NCBI RefSeq assembly: GCF_900111985.1
Contig: NZ_FOKI01000036.1
Coordinates: 1-32,410, forward strand
Origin: Clostridium frigidicarnis
Lineage (GTDB): Bacteria; Bacillota; Clostridia; Clostridiales; Clostridiaceae
Direction: 5' to 3'
DNA length: 32,410 bases
The notes under the pieces were generated by a model, which was not told where the DNA came from, ran no database searches, and was given only the letters and a program-made list of their open reading frames with translations. Shown one piece after another: positions 16,239-24,300 of this stretch; within the stretch, counting starts at the first letter, position 1; each line of letters begins with the position of its first letter. The position numbers and the translations under genes were made by a program.

Positions 16239-17126
16239 TTATATCACTTCCTCAAAGAACCTAAACAATACAGTTGTAATCATGTCTTCACAATAAGTCA
16301 TAGTTCTATTAGCACTTTTACACCATGAGTCTGAATCATTAAGAATTAATGGGTATATTCCAAAAGGTTCTATTTTTAATTCTTGAGCAGCTAAACTATT
16401 TCTGTAACTATTTGATGCACTCTTATCAGCAGCGACATTAAGAAATTTATTAAAAGATTCACTAAAACATAAATCATACATAGTTCCGAAGTTAATAGTA
16501 TAATAAGTTCTATGTTCATCCGCCCATTTTTCATATACAACATGATTTGTTATAAAGGCAGGGGAACTAGAGCTGTGGTGAGGCTCATTTATATCAGATA
16601 AATAGTGCAAAGCTCTTCCAAGTTCAGAAAAACTAGTGTATTTATCGGTAGGATAAAGGTCTTTTGCATTATTTAGGTGTTCTATGAATTTAGTTTTTGC
16701 AGTTATATTACCAAGTAAATAGTTTTTGTTTGTGTAAGGGTTATAAAAATGGTGGGCATAAAAAGGATAAGTTTCATCTATATCAGGTAAATCACACCCT
16801 TCTAATAGTTTATGGGCATATGGATATATTAAATTTTCATATTTATTACCTTTATCATTAATTAAAGTTTTTATGGCAACAGAGGTTAGATACTGATGAG
16901 TATGATCTATCCCTCCACTCTGCCATCTACTATCTTCATTAGAATGAAAGGAAAACATGAACGGTTTTCCTTTACCAAAAACTTCGCTTTTACCTGAGGT
17001 TATATCATCTATAAGAGACTTATTAAATTCAGGATATGTATCAGTAATAGCAATGCTAATTAATGGAGAATAACTTAAGAGTATAATTCCTAAGGAACAA
17101 ACTACTTTAATAAAAAATTTTTTCAT
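16239..17126 (-). CDS. Secreted zinc-dependent phospholipase C
   Basis: 295 residues. The N-terminal 26 residues form a signal peptide. The body matches the zinc-dependent phospholipase C family (Bacillus cereus PC-PLC, catalytic domain of C. perfringens alpha-toxin), which removes the head group from phosphatidylcholine and related lipids outside the cell. Likely zinc ligands are in place: W68 (mature N-terminus), H77, D115 or D117, H125/H126, H174 and D178 (ALHYLSD), H184, H195 and E199 (NHVVYEKW). The spacing H174-D178-H184 equals H118-D122-H128 of the Bacillus enzyme. There is no C-terminal PLAT/C2 membrane-binding domain, so it is of the short Bacillus type, not an alpha-toxin. About 40 residues lie between the signal peptide and W68, a long propeptide. 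GAGGTGA sits just before the start. It is convergent with the CPBP gene, sharing the spacer 15915-16238. Confidence 0.9.
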   Translation of the reverse strand: MKKFFIKVVCSLGIILLSYSPLISIAITDTYPEFNKSLIDDITSGKSEVFGKGKPFMFSFHSNEDSRWQSGGIDHTHQYLTSVAIKTLINDKGNKYENLIYPYAHKLLEGCDLPDIDETYPFYAHHFYNPYTNKNYLLGNITAKTKFIEHLNNAKDLYPTDKYTSFSELGRALHYLSDINEPHHSSSSPAFITNHVVYEKWADEHRTYYTINFGTMYDLCFSESFNKFLNVAADKSASNSYRNSLAAQELKIEPFGIYPLILNDSDSWCKSANRTMTYCEDMITTVLFRFFEEVI

Positions 17127-17229
17127 AATATCACCTCAAGGATAGTATTTCCCCAATTTTACAAATATATTTTATTAAATATCCATTGAGGGTATTAAGA
17201 TTTTACAATATAATATATAAGAGAAATCT

Positions 17230-17405
17230 TAACGTGTGAAGAAGTGGTTTAGTGACAAGTTGAAAGTGACAAGTGATAAGTTGGGGAAGTTTTTCTTCAC
17301 GTTGTTTAGAAAAATTAATAATTTAATTTTAGATTTTTCATGAAGAAATCAACTATCATTGTCAATTTTCCATTGTAAATTATCAATTTGACAAATGTGG
17401 TTATA
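17230..17405. repeat. Dispersed degenerate intergenic repeat, family 2, copy D
   Basis: Contains two direct copies of AGTGACAAGT (17251-17260 and 17265-17274) facing a right part with ATCATTGTCAATTTTCCATT, and a hairpin AACGTG-T-GAAGAA near 17230-17243 with TTCTTCACGTT near 17295-17305. It fills the divergent spacer 17127-17519 between the phospholipase gene and the ABC-F gene, where the promoters of both must also lie. Confidence 0.45.
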
Positions 17406-17519
17406 AAAAAACTAACAGAGTATATATAAGTATAATAATTGTGAAAATAAATTAAAAGCTTTTATACTTTTGAAATTTAAATCAATTAATATAGAATACA
17501 AATTTAAGGAGAAAAAAAC

Positions 17520-19076
17520 ATGAGTGTCTTAACAGTTAAAAACATGAGTCATGGCTTTGGTGATAGAGCTATATTTGAAGACGTATCTTTTAGATTGTTA
17601 AAGGGTGAAAAGATAGGTCTTATAGGAGCAAATGGTGAAGGTAAATCAACCTTTATGAATATAGTTACAGGAAAATTAATGCCAGACGAAGGTAAAATTG
17701 AATGGAGTAATAGAGTAAGAGTTGGGTATTTAGATCAACATGCTGAATTACAAAGAGGTCAAAGTATAAAAGACGTACTTAAGGGAGCATTTCAATACTT
17801 ATTTGACATAGAGAATGAAATATTGAAAATATCTGATAAAATGGCAGAGGCAACACCAGAAGAACTTGAAAAATTATTAGATGATATGGGTAGTCTTCAA
17901 GATATGTTAGATCATAATGGTTTTTACGTAATAGATGCAAAGGTAGAAGAGGTTGCAGCAGGTCTTGGACTTAAAGATATAGGACTTGATAAAGATGTTA
18001 TGGATTTAAGTGGAGGTCAAAGAACTAAGGTTTTACTTGCAAAACTTCTTTTAGAAACTCCAGATATATTACTTCTTGATGAGCCTACCAATTATCTAGA
18101 TGAACAACATATAGAATGGTTAAAGAGATTCCTTCAAAATTATGAGAGTGCATTTGTATTAATATCTCATGATGTGCCATTCTTAAATAGCGTAATAAAC
18201 TTAATATATCATGTTGAGCATTTAAAGCTTACTAGATATGTAGGAGATTATGAAAACTTTAAGAGAATACATGAAGCAAATAAAAAGCAATTAGAATCAG
18301 CTTACGAAAGACAGAAACAAGAAATATCTAAGCTTGAAGAATTTGTTGCAAGAAACAAAGCTAGAGCTGCAACTGCAGGAATGGCAAAGGCTAGACAAAA
18401 GAAACTAGATAAAATAGATAGAATAGAAATTGCAGGGGAGAAACCAAAGCCACAATTTGATTTTAAGGTTGGAAGAACTGCAGGAAAACTTATATTTGAA
18501 GCTAAGGATTTAGTTATAGGATATAATGAGCCACTAACTAAGCCATTAAATTTAACAATGGAAAGAGGTCAAAAGATAGCTTTAGTTGGAGCTAATGGAT
18601 TAGGAAAGAGTACATTACTTAAGAGTTTAATGGGATTAATACCTGCTTTAGAAGGTGAAGTTAAAAAGGGCGATTATTTAGAACTTGGATACTTTGAGCA
18701 AGAAATAAAGGATGCCAATTATAATACTTGTATAGAAGAGGTTTGGAATGAGTTCCCAGGATACTCTCAATATGAAGTTAGAGCAGCTCTTGCAAGATGC
18801 GGATTAACAACAAAGCATATAGAAAGCAAGGTTGTAGTTTTAAGTGGTGGAGAGCAAGCTAAGGTAAGATTATGTAAACTTATAAATAGGGAAAGAAATG
18901 TACTTATCCTAGACGAGCCAACAAACCACTTAGATGTTGAGGCTAAGGATGAGCTTAAGAGAGCTTTAAAGGAATATAAGGGAAGTATATTACTTGTATG
19001 CCATGAACCTGAGTTTTATGAAGATGTTGTAACAGATGTGTGGAATTGCGAAGATTGGACGCTAAAAATTATATAG
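17520..19076 (+). CDS. ABC-F family ATPase
   Basis: 518 residues with two ATP-binding cassettes on one chain and no membrane segments, which is the ABC-F plan. Cassette 1 has Walker A GANGEGKS (36-43), signature LSGGQ near 163 and DILLLDEPTNYLD. Cassette 2 has Walker A GANGLGKS, signature LSGGE and NVLILDEPTNHLD. The cassettes are joined by a charged helical linker (about 240-310) of the P-site tRNA interaction type (RQKQEISKLEEFVARNKARA in part). ABC-F proteins bind the ribosomal E site; some relieve stalling (EttA, YbiT, YfmR types) and others give antibiotic resistance. The linker is not unusually long and no antibiotic-induced leader is seen, so a housekeeping translation role is more likely than resistance, but this is inference. 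The start is supported by AAGGAG at 17506-17511. Confidence 0.92.
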   Translation: MSVLTVKNMSHGFGDRAIFEDVSFRLLKGEKIGLIGANGEGKSTFMNIVTGKLMPDEGKIEWSNRVRVGYLDQHAELQRGQSIKDVLKGAFQYLFDIENEILKISDKMAEATPEELEKLLDDMGSLQDMLDHNGFYVIDAKVEEVAAGLGLKDIGLDKDVMDLSGGQRTKVLLAKLLLETPDILLLDEPTNYLDEQHIEWLKRFLQNYESAFVLISHDVPFLNSVINLIYHVEHLKLTRYVGDYENFKRIHEANKKQLESAYERQKQEISKLEEFVARNKARAATAGMAKARQKKLDKIDRIEIAGEKPKPQFDFKVGRTAGKLIFEAKDLVIGYNEPLTKPLNLTMERGQKIALVGANGLGKSTLLKSLMGLIPALEGEVKKGDYLELGYFEQEIKDANYNTCIEEVWNEFPGYSQYEVRAALARCGLTTKHIESKVVVLSGGEQAKVRLCKLINRERNVLILDEPTNHLDVEAKDELKRALKEYKGSILLVCHEPEFYEDVVTDVWNCEDWTLKII

Positions 19077-19191
19077 TAGTTCCATAAAAAGAGTTAATAT
19101 TAAATTTTGTGTATTATAAAGAAATAAAATTTTTTCACAGAGATATAGAGTGGCAGTATAATTTTACAATATATGTTGGAGGTTAAAATGT

Positions 19192-19350
19192 ATGATAGAA
19201 TGTCAGTTATGTGAAGAGTATTTCAATGAAGAGGATATGACAGAATGTCCAGAATGTTTAAAGGAAATGTGTGAAAGTTGTTATGAAAGGCATGTTCCTA
19301 TTTGTTTTTATGTTTCAGAGCATGATAATAGCGATATTGATAGTGAGTAG
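19192..19350 (+). CDS. Cys-rich small zinc-finger-like protein (52 aa)
   Basis: 52 residues, very acidic, with seven Cys and a His: C4-x2-C7, C19-x2-C22, C27-x2-C30, H34, C38. This pattern suggests a two-zinc fold of the RING or B-box type, but I cannot assign a family. GGAGG (19178-19182) is 9 nt before ATG 19192. An overlapping ATG at 19188 in another frame stops after eight codons. It lies 115 nt after the ABC-F gene with no obvious terminator between and is closed by the hairpin 19434-19470, so it may be the second gene of that operon. Confidence 0.65.
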   Translation: MIECQLCEEYFNEEDMTECPECLKEMCESCYERHVPICFYVSEHDNSDIDSE

Positions 19351-19433
19351 ATAGTATTTACGAGCATAAAGATAATTATGATTATGGAACTATATGTGAG
19401 GATTGGACAACAAAGATTTGCTAACAATTCCAT

Positions 19434-19470
19434 ATTAAAAGAGCTAGTTGTCTAAACTAGCTCTTTTAAT
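19434..19470. terminator. Intrinsic terminator after the Cys-rich small gene
   Basis: Perfect 16-bp stem ATTAAAAGAGCTAGTT (19434-19449) / AACTAGCTCTTTTAAT (19455-19470) with a GTCTA loop. A on the left and T on the right make it work in both directions. Confidence 0.9.
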
Positions 19471-19578
19471 ATCCCCTACACCAATATTATACCATATTTT
19501 GAACTAAAGATATAGACTTACAATTTATGTTATATACCTTTATAATAGGTTTATTCCTATTTTTAAGGGGGAAACAAG

Positions 19579-20412
19579 ATGAATAAGTATAATGAAAACA
19601 GAACTCTTATGAAATCCTCAATGTCTGATTATAATTTAATCTCTACTGCGGATATAGCAAATGGTATACCACAGCCACCATTTCAAAAGCCTATTTCAGA
19701 TGACTCCATATTAGTTGACTTGCCTCCTGTAAATTCAATGACAGCTCCAAAAGCAGATTTTTTTGAATGTACCACCAGTAGGATTAGCAGAAGAATGTAT
19801 TCAGAAGAACCTATAACTATTGATGAGTTATCATTTTTGCTTTGGTGCACACAAGGCGTTAAAAAAGTTATAGGCGGTTATTGGAATTATTTAAAAGATG
19901 GTTCTGGTAGAAATTATCTTCGACCTGTGGCAGAGGGGGGATGTATACCTGCTTATGAAACATATCTTGCTGTGAACAATGTATTAGGTGTAGATAGCGG
20001 TATTTGGAGGTACTTACCTTTATCCCATCAACTCATCTATGTAAAAGAGGTTGAAGATTTACCAATGAGCATTTCAAATATTTTTACTAATCCAAGTCAA
20101 AATCAAAGTTATACTGAAAGGGCAGGAGCAATATTCTTTTGGGTATGCCGTCCATATTATGGAGAGTGGAGATATAAAGAAACTTCTCATAAAATTATGC
20201 TTATTGATTTAGGACATATCTCCCATCAATTATATCTGGCTACTGAAGCGGTAGGCTGTGGATGTTGTGCTATAGGGGGATATTATCAAGATAAAGCAGA
20301 TGAGCTTATAGGTGTAGATGGAGATGATGAGTTTACAGTTTTGTGTGCTTCTGTAGGACATGTAATTCCAGAAGAAAAAAACTGGGTGGATAGATACCCG
20401 GATATTAGATAG
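19579..20412 (+). CDS. SagB/ThcOx-type nitroreductase-family oxidoreductase
   Basis: 277 residues of the FMN-dependent nitroreductase fold, SagB/ThcOx branch. Visible family features are TTSRISRRMYSEEPIT near the start of the fold (FMN phosphate-binding Arg/Ser cluster), LSFLLWCTQG, the substrate-side LRPVAEGGCIPAYETYLAV, the RAGAIFFW core strand, and the C-terminal GCGCCAIGGYYQDKADELIG and ASVGH. In some gene clusters SagB oxidises azolines to azoles in ribosomal peptides; many homologues stand alone with unknown substrates. Here there is no YcaO/cyclodehydratase gene or clear precursor peptide nearby, and terminators bound the gene on both sides, so a stand-alone redox enzyme is more likely. 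AAGGGGGAAA (19564-19573) precedes ATG 19579. Confidence 0.85.
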   Translation: MNKYNENRTLMKSSMSDYNLISTADIANGIPQPPFQKPISDDSILVDLPPVNSMTAPKADFFECTTSRISRRMYSEEPITIDELSFLLWCTQGVKKVIGGYWNYLKDGSGRNYLRPVAEGGCIPAYETYLAVNNVLGVDSGIWRYLPLSHQLIYVKEVEDLPMSISNIFTNPSQNQSYTERAGAIFFWVCRPYYGEWRYKETSHKIMLIDLGHISHQLYLATEAVGCGCCAIGGYYQDKADELIGVDGDDEFTVLCASVGHVIPEEKNWVDRYPDIR

Positions 20413-20465
20413 GCACATCTTATGTACTCTTTGCTGAATAACTAAATTTGTATAATTTTCATTAT

Positions 20466-20497
20466 TAAGAGCTAGAATAAGTTCTAGCTCTTATTTA
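20466..20497. terminator. Intrinsic terminator after the SagB-type gene
   Basis: Perfect 12-bp stem TAAGAGCTAGAA (20466-20477) / TTCTAGCTCTTA (20482-20493), loop TAAG, followed by TTT. Confidence 0.82.
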
Positions 20498-20774
20498 ACT
20501 TTATATAATATTATGGAGTTTGAATTTATGCATAACATTAACTTACCACTTGTCGCTTAAAAACGGCGTGTTATCCTCTATGTATTTTTTGAAAACTATT
20601 TTATGGAGGTCATTTAGATTTCGTTTGTAAGAAACTTAAGTGATTAATAAATTACTTTAGTATAAAAAACAAAATAGCGCTAAATGGTTGTATATATTTA
20701 CATTTAGTTTTTTTTAAAAGAGGGTGACAAATAAGCATAATAATTCTTTATATTTATGATAGGAGGGATTATTT
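20498..20774. other. Spacer upstream of the holin-like gene, with an attenuator-like hairpin
   Basis: No gene seen. CTAAATG (20679-20685) can pair with CATTTAG (20700-20706), directly followed by eight T (20707-20714): a weak terminator- or attenuator-like element about 60 nt before the holin-like start. The motif TTTACA (20696-20701), used as the -35 box by UviA/TcdR-group sigma factors, occurs here, but I do not see a convincing -10 at the right distance. Confidence 0.4.
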
Positions 20775-20972
20775 ATGAATGAAAATATATTAAATTTAGT
20801 TGCAACTCAAGGAGTTTTTGCTGTATTGTTTTGCTATTTATTATTTTATGTGTTAAAAGAAAATGTTAATAGAGAAAAAAAGTATCAGGAAATAGTACAC
20901 GAACTTACAAAATCATTACCTGATATGCAGAAAGATATTGTATATATAAAAAATACATTAATAAAGATATAG
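20775..20972 (+). CDS. BhlA/UviB-family holin-like peptide
   Basis: 65 residues. One membrane segment (about 10-28) in the characteristic context ATQGVFAVLFCYLLFYVLKEN, followed by REKKYQEIVHEL and a charged amphipathic helix to the end. This matches the BhlA/UviB group: UviB from the C. perfringens bacteriocin plasmid and BhlA from Bacillus prophage. Members are thought to act as holins, making lesions in the membrane that release bacteriocins or lytic enzymes. AGGAGGGA (20761-20768) lies 6 nt before ATG. There are no phage structural or lysin genes around it; the only downstream neighbour is the giant RHS gene, 422 nt away. Its last codons and stop are embedded in a 25-bp terminator stem. 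Confidence 0.88.
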   Translation: MNENILNLVATQGVFAVLFCYLLFYVLKENVNREKKYQEIVHELTKSLPDMQKDIVYIKNTLIKI

Positions 20973-21020
20973 AAATGTTGAGTGATTGAAGTCACTCAAC
21001 ATTTCTATATCTTTATATTT
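20961..21020 (+). terminator. Very strong terminator overlapping the end of the holin-like gene
   Basis: A perfect 25-bp stem, 20961-20985 with 20992-21016, around a 6-nt loop and followed by ATTTTT. The TAG stop (20970-20972) lies inside the 5' arm. Confidence 0.93.
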
Positions 21021-21394
21021 TTACGAAAAACTATTAATTTATTTAAATGAATCAAAACTTCTCTACATTCAGGCTTCAATCTATAAAACACAAATTGATA
21101 TTTTATAGACTTTCTTAGCTTTTTCTACTATATGTTTAATTTCTTCACATGGAAATCTGTACTATTCATTTCTAAAGAATTTAAATTTCAAATTATCTAA
21201 TATTTACCAATATATGCTTTCTACTAAAAGAATAGCCTAGGGATTTTTTACCCTATAGAAAATTATAAAATCTGTAGATAAATTTATTTTTTAAAAGTAT
21301 GGTTAACAAATAATAGGTTTTACTCTTTATATATATTGAAGATAGATGATTGCAGAATTTTGCAATGGACTAATTAAAGGAGGAAAAAAATATT
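21021..21394. other. Leader region of the giant RHS gene
   Basis: No intact gene. On the minus strand about 21040-21155 reads, across one frameshift, something like FPCEEIKHIVEKAKKVY then FYRLKPECREV, vaguely like the tail of an ImmA/IrrE-type protein, but this is too weak to call. A short hairpin of TAGGG/CCCTA lies near 21238-21256, and ATTGCA/TGCAAT near 21350-21367. Confidence 0.35.
21303..21331 (+). promoter_or_regulatory. Candidate promoter of the giant RHS gene
   Basis: TTAACA (21303-21308), 17 nt, then TTTATA (21326-21331): two plausible sigma-A boxes at ideal spacing, about 63 nt before the start codon. Not a match I would call certain in AT-rich DNA. Confidence 0.35.
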
Positions 21395-24300
21395 ATGATA
21401 GAAATTAGAGATTCTATAGGGGTAGCCCCTGAAAGATTAGACTTTGGAAAAGACACAGAAAAAGTTTCTGGTGATAATCAAGTAAATTTAGACCATTATA
21501 AAAGTGTATTAGATGGTGGGCAAAAAAAAGAAATAGAAGAAGATACATCTGAAAGTACAATGGAAAATAATTTTAACACGTATATAGATCACTTTTCATT
21601 AGCTTATGCAGGTTTAATGGATAATGATGTAGGATCTTTATATAAAGACAGCATTTCAAATTATTGTAATAGTATTCCTAGAGACAAGGGTATTTGGATA
21701 ATAGATAAGGATAGAAAGTATATATTAGAAAAAATAAATAAAGCAACAGATAAGACCTATTTTATAGATGATAATGGATATTTAAAGGAAGATATAAAAA
21801 CACCTATAAATAGTGAAAAATCTAAAATATATTCAAGTATATTAGATACTTTAATTAAAAATTATAAAGTTATAATAGGTAAAGATTTTGGATTTACAAC
21901 TTACAATGATAAAGAGGATAAATATATAAAATCAGAGTTTAAGGATGTGAATTCAAAGATTTTTGTTAATAAAGATAATAGCAAGATACTATTAATTTTA
22001 AATAATAATTATTTTACTAATAGCACTAGTATTATAAAGGAAAAAGAGAAAGAGAGTGACCTATTTAATTCTCTTGAAAAGTTAAGTGATAGCTTAAACG
22101 ATGATATAGAACCCATTGAAAATAAACAAGAAATTATTTTAGCTGAAGAAAAAGTTAAATTAGAATTTAAAAAGAACATAGAGGAAAGTAAAGTTAGAAC
22201 TAAAAGGGAGACTACATATTCTTTAGATACGTCAAGTGATGAAGTTATGTGCACAACGTCACAAGATAAAAACCAAGTGTTATTTAAAACAATTTTAAAG
22301 TCTTCTGAAGTTACTAAAACTGAAGATGTAAAAGATGGATGGGTAACAATTGATGGAGAAAAATATTATTATAAAGATGGTAAACCTTGTGTAGGATTAA
22401 TACTCGTAGGAGACAAATATTACTACATGGATAGCGATGGAAAAATGCAAACTGGATGGCAAACAATAGATGGAAAAAGGTATTATTTTTATGAAGATGG
22501 ATCTATGGCAAGAAACACTACAATAGACGGATGGAATATAGATGATTATGGAGTTGCTACTAATGTTCCTAGAATCAATGTAGAGCTACCTGAAGATGAA
22601 AATAAAATAACAACTAATTTTAATATTTATGGATGGGCATTAAATCCATCTGGTATAAAGGAAGTAAATGTTTATATAGATGATAAGTTTTTAGGAAAGG
22701 CAGATACAGGCATTGAAAGATTAGATGTAGATAATGCATTTCCAGGATATATAGGAGGAAATAAAAGCGGATTTAATTATGATGTAGATATAAATACAAT
22801 ACCTCAAGGAAAACGCAAAATATTAGTTAAAGCTATAGGAAATGATGGTACAAGTATAGATTATATTAAGTTTATTAATGTAGAAAAGTTACCATTAAAG
22901 ATTCAAGTGGATATTCCTAGTGAGGAAGAAGAAATAACAAAGGAATTTTCTATTTATGGATGGGCATTAAATCCATCAGGAATGAATAAAATAGATGTTT
23001 ATATAGATGATGAATTTTTAGGAAAAGCAGATATAAACATTGAAAGATCAGATATAGAGAGTGCATTTCCAGGATATATAGGAGGAGACAAAAGTGGATT
23101 TAACTACAATGTAGATATAAATAAAATACCACCAGGACAACATAAAATATTAGTTAGGGCCATAGGAAATGATGGAACAAGCATAGACTATATTAGGATT
23201 ATTAATATAAAAAAGTTACCATTGAAAATTTGGGTTGAGTTTCCAAATGAAAATGAGGAAATAACTCAAACTAAAGAAACACAAAGTTTTCCTATTGAAG
23301 GGTGGGCATTAAATCCATCGGGAATAAAAGTAATTGATATTTATATAGATGGTAAGTTTATAGGTAAAGCCAATATGGGCATAGAAAGAGAAGACATAAA
23401 TTATCTATTTCCAGGATATTTAGATGGGGATAAAAGTGGTTTTAACTATATAATAGATTTAAATAAAATATCAGCTGGATACCATAAGGTATTAGTTAGA
23501 GCTACAGGAAATGATGGTACATATATAGATGATATAAGAAATATTACTATAAATAAACTTCCATTAAAAATTTATATTGACAGCCCTGAGGATAAATTAG
23601 AGGTAACACAAAATAAGACAAATAGTAGTTTAGATATTAGCGGATGGGCGTTAAATCAATCAGGAATAAAAGCAGTTGATATATATTTAGATAGCAAGTT
23701 TTTAGGAACATCTAGTATAGGTAGAGAAACTGAAGATTTAGATAAAATGTATCCAGGATATTTAAACGGAGATAAGGCAGGATTTGATTATAGTCTTGAT
23801 TTACTGCAAATATCTGAAGGAGAGCATGAAATTTTAACTAGGGCCATAGGAAATGATGGAACTACTTTAGATGATATAAGAACAATTAAGATAAATAAAT
23901 TAAAGCCGCTAATTAATGTAGAATCTCCCATTAATGGAACTATCACAAGTGATGGAATATCAATAAATGGATGGGCACTTAATGCTTCAGGAATAAATAG
24001 AGTAGAAGTTTATTTAGATGGTGACTTAGTAGGAAATGCACATATAAATATGGAGAGAAAAGACGTAGATAGTGCTTTCCCTGGATATATAAATGGAGAA
24101 AATAGTGGATTTGCATATATGTTAAATACAGATTATGTACCACAAGGATATCACATTATATCTGTAAAAGCCTTTGGAAACGATGGAAGCATGATAAACC
24201 AAGAGAAGACATTCACAAGAGTTCAAAAAAACACTACTGTAGAACTAAAGGTTGAAACATACGGATTGTTTGGGGAGAACTTGCAATGGTCAGATTTCTG

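Noticed and set aside
19192-20412. Cys-rich mini-protein as a RiPP precursor for the SagB-type enzyme
   Set aside because: No YcaO or cyclodehydratase gene is present, a strong terminator separates the two, and the Cys pairs look like zinc ligands instead of a leader-core peptide.
20696-20718. UviA/TcdR-type promoter before the holin-like gene
   Set aside because: A TTTACA box exists but there is no acceptable -10 at 16-18 nt; it also falls inside a hairpin.
20775-20972. Prophage lysis module
   Set aside because: No endolysin, tail or other phage gene lies in the window; only the holin-like peptide is present.
21040-21155. Minus-strand trace resembling the end of an ImmA/IrrE-type protein
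   Set aside because: Needs a frameshift and covers only about 35 residues; similarity is too weak to separate from chance.
22571-24230. Ig repeats of the RHS gene as a CRISPR-like or DNA tandem array
   Set aside because: The period is 109-114 codons, open throughout, and identity is at the protein level, so these are coding domain repeats.
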